11,471 bases of DNA. It comes from an uncultured Lachnospiraceae bacterium. GTDB lineage: Bacteria > Bacillota > Clostridia > Lachnospirales > Lachnospiraceae. Location of the stretch: contig CAJTLD010000076.1 in assembly GCA_910577065.1 (NCBI GenBank), positions 1 through 11,471 on the forward strand, read 5' to 3'. The first letter of the stretch is position 1. Each line of letters starts with the position of its first letter. The notes beneath the pieces were generated by a model. That model saw only the letters and a program-made list of their open reading frames with translations, did no database searches and was not told the DNA's origin. Below are positions 6,891 to 11,471 of the stretch, one piece after another. Made by a program: the position numbers and the translations under genes.

Positions 6891-8801
6891 TTATACGCGT
6901 TTTCGGTAGAAAGCCGCGATCAAAATTCCGGCCAGCAATACGGCTGCGGTTGCGCCGGCGAAAAGAAGCGTGGATTTATCCGGCGTTTGGCTTTGAAAGC
7001 TCCGCGGGAAATCAGGCGCGTTTTTGTCCGGCATTTTACCTTTGGTTCTGCCAAAACCCTCCATACCGCCCATATTTCCCATATCGGAGAGGTTCAGTCC
7101 GGAAGCGTCGATGAGGGCGTCCGGATTTTGGCTCTGGCCCTCTTCCGTGGATGGGATGGCGCCGCCAAGCTGCCCGGTTATGCTTTCTGCGCGCAGTAAA
7201 CAAAATTCTTCCAGGGCGTCCGCTCCGGTTTCAAATTCTTCAAAGGTACAAAATTTTGTCGGATCTTTTTGTATGTAAGGCGAAATCAGTTCTCTTGTTT
7301 TGCCTATAAGCTCCGAAAAATAACCGCTGTCAAAAAATGTACGGATAAATTCCGCAAAATACTGATGGTATAAGTCTTTGTACGTTTCGTCGGAAAATAT
7401 CCAGGACAGCATAGGGCGTGATTCTGTCGTACCGCCGGATACCGGCGTGTCGATGGGGTAGTTCACCAGCGCGTCCGAATCCTGCATATCCCCAAAACCG
7501 CCGAACGCCAGGTTATAATCCCATGGGATCATGGAAAGCTGTCCGTCTTTTTCGTAAAGATAATAGTTGTGGATCATAGATCCGGTATAGCTGTCAAAGT
7601 TACAGACAAAATTGTGTACGACAAAGTAGCGGATTACCTCGTCAATATCGACGATTGCCTCCAGCTGTTCCTGCGCATTCAGCTGTTTTAACGAGGCAAT
7701 CAGGCGGTCTTTGTCGCTGTCAGAACTTTCCGTTACTGCGTTGTCAAAAATATTACGGTAGCTTTCGTGCGAATCATCCGTGTAAATAAGCGATACATCG
7801 CTTGCGCCGCCGAATTTGCCCGGCATTTGAGGCGGCGTCTGTCCATCAGGCATATCCGGGATGTCGTTTTGCGCTGGCATTTGTCCGGCAGGTATATCCG
7901 GGATGGCGTTTTTTGTTGCTGCCTGATCCGGGGGTGTCCTGGGAATACCGTTTTGAGACGGTGTTTGTCCATCAGGCATATCGGGAATGCCGTTTTCCGG
8001 AGTTGCCGGATTGTCCGCGCCGCTGGCGTCTGTCGTATTGCCGGATTTGTCCTGGCCCGTTTTAGGATTTATCCCGCGGCTGTCCATATCCGGTTCAAAA
8101 CTGTCAAAATCCGGCATGTTTTCGCCGTCCGGATTCCAGCCGTCCATTTGGAATTTTTTGCCGTTGCCTCTTCCGCCGCCCATGTCCATACTGTCCGGTT
8201 TGTAAGCGTGTCCATAGTCTCTGCCGTAATTTCGTTCCAGGAATGCTTCTTCAATGCCTTCCACAGCCAGATACAATCCCCAGTCTTCCCCATTGACCGT
8301 AATGTAAGTATAGCTGCAAAGAGGCGCGTCTGCTCCAAAATATCCCATCATCTGATAGCTGAAAAAGTCTTTCATACAGGTGTTGTCCTGAATCAGGTTG
8401 TTAAAGCATAATTTATCCAGCCCATAGTAGTTTTTGGCGTTGTCGTAGTGGTCAAATTCAATTTTAAAGCTGTAGCGGTTGTTTCCATATTGCGCAACCT
8501 GCGTCAGGGATGTATTTCCTTTGGCGCGTATGGCGACATTCTGCCAGGTTTCGTTGTCAATCACAAGGGAACAAAGCGCATATTCTTCATCCGTGCATGT
8601 TTCCAGAAAACCGTCCCAGTCATCCATAATAATATCCACCGTATGTACGGAACCGGCATCAAACAGGCGGGATTCATATTCTTTCATTTTGGGTGCGGCC
8701 AAAACCCCAAATTTTGCCGCATTCATAAAAACGGCGCACAAAATGAGCGCGGCCAGAATAGAGGCAAGACAAATCCTGTCAATGTATTTGTGAGAAGACA
8801 T
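6891..8801 (-). CDS. CotH-family atypical protein kinase, membrane anchored
   Basis: This 636-residue protein has a CotH kinase domain. CotH proteins are secreted or spore-surface atypical kinases; in Bacillus subtilis CotH phosphorylates spore coat proteins. An N-terminal signal/anchor helix spans about residues 10-36. Kinase-family features include VAIRAKGNTS (89-98), FKIEFDHY (112-119), LDKLCFNN (128-135), WGLYLAVEGIEE (174-185) and YKPDS (200-204). Two conserved aspartate motifs follow: NFDSYTG (401-407), then NYYLY and IPWDYNLAFGGF (425-436). Between residues 205 and 330 the domain is interrupted by a Gly/Met/Pro-rich insertion ending in four 14-residue repeats. A second hydrophobic helix (about 610-630) precedes a basic tail RKRV, so the kinase is probably held outside the cell by one or both ends. 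GGAGG six bases before the ATG supports the start. It begins 12 bases after the DUF4956 stop and is the last gene of its operon. Its substrates are unknown. Confidence 0.88.
   Translation of the reverse strand: MSSHKYIDRICLASILAALILCAVFMNAAKFGVLAAPKMKEYESRLFDAGSVHTVDIIMDDWDGFLETCTDEEYALCSLVIDNETWQNVAIRAKGNTSLTQVAQYGNNRYSFKIEFDHYDNAKNYYGLDKLCFNNLIQDNTCMKDFFSYQMMGYFGADAPLCSYTYITVNGEDWGLYLAVEGIEEAFLERNYGRDYGHAYKPDSMDMGGGRGNGKKFQMDGWNPDGENMPDFDSFEPDMDSRGINPKTGQDKSGNTTDASGADNPATPENGIPDMPDGQTPSQNGIPRTPPDQAATKNAIPDIPAGQMPAQNDIPDMPDGQTPPQMPGKFGGASDVSLIYTDDSHESYRNIFDNAVTESSDSDKDRLIASLKQLNAQEQLEAIVDIDEVIRYFVVHNFVCNFDSYTGSMIHNYYLYEKDGQLSMIPWDYNLAFGGFGDMQDSDALVNYPIDTPVSGGTTESRPMLSWIFSDETYKDLYHQYFAEFIRTFFDSGYFSELIGKTRELISPYIQKDPTKFCTFEEFETGADALEEFCLLRAESITGQLGGAIPSTEEGQSQNPDALIDASGLNLSDMGNMGGMEGFGRTKGKMPDKNAPDFPRSFQSQTPDKSTLLFAGATAAVLLAGILIAAFYRKRV
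7827..7994 (-). repeat. Four tandem 14-residue (42-bp) repeats in CotH insertion
   Basis: Residues 270-325 of the CotH protein are exactly four consecutive 14-mers: NGIPDMPDGQTPSQ, NGIPRTPPDQAATK, NAIPDIPAGQMPAQ and NDIPDMPDGQTPPQ. The shared pattern is N-x-I-P-x-x-P-x-x-Q at fixed positions. Units 1 and 4 are nearly identical and unit 2 is the most diverged. At DNA level this is a 42-bp tandem repeat of 168 bp. It should be a flexible proline-rich spacer, and could vary in copy number by slippage or recombination. Confidence 0.9.
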
Positions 8802-8813
8802 ACCATTCCTCCG

Positions 8814-9485
8814 TTATCCCATATAATCGCCATTGTAGCTGATAAGCACGGCGCTTTGTACGCCGTTGATTTCCGAAAGAGTATTAATAAAATCGGTATT
8901 GCCGTCTTTCAGGCGGATTTCCGCGTTCAATTCAATCGAACCTTTTTGCGCAGTTTTGCTTTTGATCACAAACCGCTGTACCTGTTTTTGCAGAAAATCG
9001 GCAGCAGCTGTTTCGCTTTCGTGGCTTTCACAGCGAAGCGCTACAATGTAAGGGCGGGTATGGGATTTTTTGTTTGCAAATACCAAAAGGACAAGGCCGA
9101 TCAGTACGCTTCCAAATACTGCGAGAGGTATCATGCCTGCCGCCAGTACAATGCCTGCGGCAATAGACCAGAATAAAAAAGCGATATCCAGCGGTTCCTT
9201 GATTGCAGTACGGAAACGCACAATGGAAAGCGCTCCGACCATACCAAGGGAAAGCACGACATTGGATGTAACCGCCAGAATAACGAGTGTGGAAATCAAT
9301 GTAAGCGCGACAAGCGTAACCCCGAAGTTAGAAGAATACATAACGCCTGCAAAAGTTTTTTTGTAAATCAGAAAAATAAACATGCCGATACAATACGCCA
9401 AAAGCAGCGCAAGCGCCATATCAAATAGAGATACGTCCGAAATATTTTCCAGAAAACTGGATTTAAAGATATCCTGAAATGTCAT
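8814..9485 (-). CDS. DUF4956 family multi-pass membrane protein
   Basis: This 223-residue membrane protein has hydrophobic segments at about 20-41, 54-74, 76-90, 100-118 and 119-137, giving four to five helices, followed by a soluble C-terminal domain (about 143-223) likely in the cytoplasm with a small alpha/beta, ferredoxin-like pattern. The DUF4956 signature is LGMVGALSIVRFRTAIKEP (80-98), with Arg90, Arg92 and Lys96 clustered at or near the membrane. The family has no established biochemical role. It is repeatedly found beside VTC-domain polymerases and CotH proteins, as here: 54 bases after the VTC gene and 12 bases before the CotH gene. A reasonable inference is that it is the membrane partner of the polymerase, perhaps forming a path for polyphosphate. 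AAAGGAG about ten bases before the ATG supports the start. Confidence 0.88.
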   Translation of the reverse strand: MTFQDIFKSSFLENISDVSLFDMALALLLAYCIGMFIFLIYKKTFAGVMYSSNFGVTLVALTLISTLVILAVTSNVVLSLGMVGALSIVRFRTAIKEPLDIAFLFWSIAAGIVLAAGMIPLAVFGSVLIGLVLLVFANKKSHTRPYIVALRCESHESETAAADFLQKQVQRFVIKSKTAQKGSIELNAEIRLKDGNTDFINTLSEINGVQSAVLISYNGDYMG

Positions 9486-9539
9486 AGTAAGTTCACTCCT
9501 TTGTTGTTGATTCTGCCAGACGCAGATGTTATGTGGTTT

Positions 9540-10211
9540 TCAGCCGTAAATACGGCATGCGGCGTATTTGGAAAAAGACGAGGTATGTACGGTGGGGATT
9601 TGTACGATATCCCGTATGACAGCCGGCAGAAAAGAGTCCCATTTTACTTCTAAAATAACCGGGGCGTCTCCGGCCGAAACCGTAACGCAGTCCGGATTTA
9701 AAAAATCGGTGCACGTCATGCCGGTGCGCAGATTGTAATCAAGCGTAACCCGCACATTGCCCGGGGCAAAAATAAAGGGAGCCCGGGTATATTCTACGAT
9801 GGTTTTGGGCTGTAACCCCTTCGTGCGCATTTTCAGGTAAAGTTCCTGTAAAAGAGGTTTTTTTGTGCCGTCCAAAGACGGAAGGCCGCCGTTTAGGATC
9901 GTCCGGGCTTCGGCGGCGGAAACCGGCGTCTGTTCTTTGCGGCAGAGCCCGTTTAGCCTGCTCTTTTTTTCAAGCAGGATATACGAAGCGTCAAAATTAT
10001 AGCAGCGCAGACGGAATTTTTCCCGGCGGTTTACGCCGTTTAATTTTTCAAGCAGAGCCGTATCGGCCGGATCGTCAAAGTAAAGGCTTCGGATCTGGTA
10101 TGTCCCGTTTCGCGCATGGGGATCGGCCTGCATCAGCGCGGCTAACCTGAGGCGGAGCGCAAGAAAATCCGCATAAGGGATTTCATGCTTCCATTCATGC
10201 CGTAAATTCAT
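9540..10211 (-). CDS. VTC-domain polyphosphate polymerase
   Basis: This 223-residue cytoplasmic protein has the triphosphate tunnel/VTC fold of the yeast VTC4 catalytic core, which polymerises phosphate from ATP into polyphosphate. The tunnel-lining basic and acidic residues are present in order: RHEWKHEI (Arg4, Lys8), YQIRSLYFD (38-46), REKFRLRCY (63-71), LLEKKSR (79-85), VEYTRAPF (139-146), LDYNLRTG (157-164), ILEVKWD (186-192; Glu188, Lys190) and SSFSKYAACR (211-220; Lys215). It lacks the SPX sensor and the membrane segment of the yeast subunits, so it is a minimal catalytic core. The frame is open further upstream to 10436, but that extension runs antisense-like through the end of the kinase gene; the ATG at 10211 has AAAGGAGA seven bases upstream and begins exactly at the conserved RHEWKHEI. 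It lies 58 bases after the kinase gene and 54 before DUF4956. Family is secure; polymerase activity is expected from the residues but not proven for bacterial members in general. Confidence 0.92.
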   Translation of the reverse strand: MNLRHEWKHEIPYADFLALRLRLAALMQADPHARNGTYQIRSLYFDDPADTALLEKLNGVNRREKFRLRCYNFDASYILLEKKSRLNGLCRKEQTPVSAAEARTILNGGLPSLDGTKKPLLQELYLKMRTKGLQPKTIVEYTRAPFIFAPGNVRVTLDYNLRTGMTCTDFLNPDCVTVSAGDAPVILEVKWDSFLPAVIRDIVQIPTVHTSSFSKYAACRIYG

Positions 10212-10218
10212 GTCGCAT

Positions 10219-10226
10219 TCTCCTTT
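10219..10226 (-). promoter_or_regulatory. Ribosome binding site deciding the VTC start
   Basis: On the minus strand AAAGGAGA lies seven bases before the ATG at 10211. No comparable site precedes the upstream in-frame Met codons, which would also force a long overlap with the histidine kinase gene. This sets the VTC protein at 223 residues. Confidence 0.8.
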
Positions 10227-10241
10227 CAGTCGTCTGGATGA

Positions 10242-10273
10242 AGTATAGCGCATGAACCTTAGTTTTAACTTAG
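10242..10273 (-). promoter_or_regulatory. Candidate response-regulator-controlled promoter ahead of VTC gene
   Basis: Read on the minus strand, CTAAG (10273-10269) is repeated as CTAAGG (10262-10257) at an 11-base interval. It is followed after about ten bases by TATACT (10247-10242). Tandem half-sites one helical turn apart, sitting where the -35 element should be, are the usual arrangement for OmpR/PhoB-class activators. No good -35 hexamer is otherwise present. The first half-site overlaps the kinase stop codon. A transcript would start near 10235 and give a short leader before the VTC ribosome site. The likely regulator is the partner of the adjacent kinase, whose gene should lie just beyond the window. 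Confidence 0.4.
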
Positions 10274-11471
10274 AGGAATTTAAAAGATACGGTAAAACAA
10301 ATGCTGCCGCAATCGTGATATGCAGCCTGGATCGTACCGTTATTTGCGGATACAATGGCAGACGCCATCGAAAGGCCGATGCCGTATCCGCCGTTTTTCT
10401 GCGTCCGCGCCGCGTCCGCCCGGTAAAAACGTTCAAAGAGCTTTTCGGGAGGCACGTCCGGAAGCGCGTCGCATGTATTCTGGAAAGCTAATTTGGCAAG
10501 ACGGCCGTTTTTTTGCAGGGAAATTCGAATCTGCCCCTGCGGGTTGGTATATTTGACCGCATTGTCCAAAAGAATAGAAAGAAGCTGTTCTATCTGTTCC
10601 CGGTTGGCACAGATGCGAATATCCGGCGTCAAATCGGAGTAAAGAGAAATATCTTTTGCTTCCATCGGCTGTAAAAAGCCCAGCAAAAGTTCGGTAAGCA
10701 GCCCGTCTAAAGAGAAAGCTTCGGAAGGGGCTTTGCCTTCCGTTTCATCCATGCGGGCAAGCGCGAGAAGATTTTTCATCAGGCCGTTTAGACGTTCTGC
10801 CTGGTTTTTGATATTTGCGCTCCATTTGGTTTCTCCATGGTACAGTTCCATAGCCTCCGTATTGGAGAGAATAATAGCAAGCGGGGTTTTCAGTTCATGC
10901 CCGGCATTGGTGACAAATTGTTTCTGCCGCATAAAGTTTTCTGCAATCGGCCGAATCGCCCTGGCCGAACGTGAGATGACAAAGACAAGCATCACGCCCC
11001 AGCAGGCAAACCCGACGGCGCACGATAAAAGCAGGACGCGCAGATAGGAAACGCTCGCCCGGGATGTATCGAGGAATACGGCGCAAAGTACATTTCCTTT
11101 GGGAGAAGTCTTTAGCAGATAACGGAACGACCCGGTTTTTCCGGTATTTGTATGGCTCATAAGCGCTTGCCGCGCAAGTTCTCCGGCCGTATCTTCCGTT
11201 ATAGAGGAGGTGCGGCTAATGTCGCAGGAAACAATGTTTCCAAAAGGGTCAAACCGTACTATAAAAAAATTGGAGGATAAAAAGGTATCGTAATCGTTTT
11301 CCGGCATCCGAATGGAAAAACCGGGCGGCGCGGAAGGCGGCAGCAGTTTATTGGGGCTGCCGTCATTCTCGGAAATCATGCGTAGCGTCCGGTCCATTTC
11401 ACTGCGCACCAGGATAATATTGGCAATATTGATTGCGCCAAGCATAAAAAGGATCAGGACTGTAACGGCAG
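10270..11471 (-). CDS. Sensor histidine kinase, N-terminus cut by window edge
   Basis: At least 399 residues of a two-component sensor kinase are present. The frame stays open past the Met codon at 11445 to the window edge (encoding AVTVLILF just before it), and that region is the middle of the first transmembrane helix, so the true start lies outside. Counting from that Met, an extracellular sensor region (about 15-133) follows, then a second helix (about 135-157). The HisKA domain has NAGHELKTPLAI with phosphoacceptor His183. The ATP-binding domain has the N box LLDNAVKY (Asn295), the F box LFERFYRADAAR (336-347) and the G box GGYGIGLSMA (352-361). The D-box position reads FQNTCDAL, without the usual Gly-x-Gly. 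This is the family type that pairs with an OmpR-class regulator, whose gene is expected upstream. It is followed by VTC, DUF4956 and CotH genes on the same strand, so it probably controls them in response to an external or envelope signal. Confidence 0.92.
   Translation of the reverse strand, partial: AVTVLILFMLGAINIANIILVRSEMDRTLRMISENDGSPNKLLPPSAPPGFSIRMPENDYDTFLSSNFFIVRFDPFGNIVSCDISRTSSITEDTAGELARQALMSHTNTGKTGSFRYLLKTSPKGNVLCAVFLDTSRASVSYLRVLLLSCAVGFACWGVMLVFVISRSARAIRPIAENFMRQKQFVTNAGHELKTPLAIILSNTEAMELYHGETKWSANIKNQAERLNGLMKNLLALARMDETEGKAPSEAFSLDGLLTELLLGFLQPMEAKDISLYSDLTPDIRICANREQIEQLLSILLDNAVKYTNPQGQIRISLQKNGRLAKLAFQNTCDALPDVPPEKLFERFYRADAARTQKNGGYGIGLSMASAIVSANNGTIQAAYHDCGSICFTVSFKFL

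Noticed and set aside
6821..7199. Short plus-strand open frames after the HD gene
   Set aside because: They overlap the terminator hairpin and the antisense of the CotH C-terminus, with Arg-rich, motif-free products and no ribosome site.
7827..7994. CRISPR-like periodic repeat
   Set aside because: The units are contiguous 42-bp coding repeats with no spacers and stay in frame with the CotH protein.
7767..8411. Plus-strand open frame of 214 codons
   Set aside because: It lies antisense to the repeat-rich part of the CotH gene, is rich in Arg/Val/His as expected from a mirrored frame, and has no ribosome site or recognisable motif.
8448..9176. Plus-strand open frame of 242 codons across the CotH/DUF4956 junction
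   Set aside because: It is antisense to two genes with clear family motifs and good ribosome sites, and its product shows no domain. It is a shadow frame.
10212..10436. Upstream extension of the VTC reading frame
   Set aside because: It overlaps the conserved end of the histidine kinase gene, and the ATG at 10211 has an excellent ribosome site and starts at the conserved motif.
11443..11445. ATG as the start of the histidine kinase
   Set aside because: It falls inside the first transmembrane helix, and the frame is open to the window edge, so the gene is partial.

Overview
The window looks like a chromosomal segment of a low-to-moderate GC, Gram-positive Clostridia member, probably in the Lachnospiraceae. 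The basis is strong AAAGGAG-type ribosome sites before almost every gene, a lipoprotein signal peptide, and a CotH/DUF4956/VTC operon with a linked histidine kinase of a type I associate with that family. No rRNA, tRNA, CRISPR array or recognisable insertion sequence is visible. The genus is not resolved.

Left part (1-3520, plus strand). Bases 1-357 hold no gene I can defend. They contain a perfect 10-bp inverted repeat (128-154), a 44-codon open frame running in from the window edge, and a plausible extended -10 promoter. Three co-directional genes follow: a GrpB/UPF0157 nucleotidyltransferase-fold protein (358-936), a secreted lipoprotein with a low-complexity insertion (1012-1965), and a two-domain PPK2-type polyphosphate:AMP phosphotransferase (2039-3520).

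Middle (3561-6844, plus strand). A separate two-gene unit has its own good promoter and ends at a 14-bp hairpin. The first gene encodes a 131-residue protein I do not recognise. The second encodes a 908-residue protein with a SAMHD1/dGTPase-like HD phosphohydrolase domain at the N-terminus and a phosphoribosyltransferase-like domain near the C-terminus. The PRTase-like part resembles the PRTase-CE class described from predicted conflict systems. This is the best candidate here for an undescribed defence or nucleotide-control system.

Right part (6891-11471, minus strand). Read in transcription order, this is an operon of a sensor histidine kinase (cut by the window edge), a VTC-fold polyphosphate polymerase, a DUF4956 multi-pass membrane protein, and a membrane-anchored CotH-family atypical kinase. 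An 11-bp-spaced direct repeat with a -10 hexamer lies between kinase and polymerase and looks like an OmpR-class response-regulator promoter. The catalytic polymerase plus a separate small membrane protein resembles a split version of the yeast VTC complex, which makes polyphosphate and moves it across a membrane.

Putting these together, the window carries a probable polyphosphate maker (VTC) and a probable polyphosphate user (PAP) about 6 kb apart on opposite strands, with the HD/PRTase cassette between them. The shared theme of phosphate and nucleotide chemistry is visible in the families. A functional link between the two operons is only an inference.
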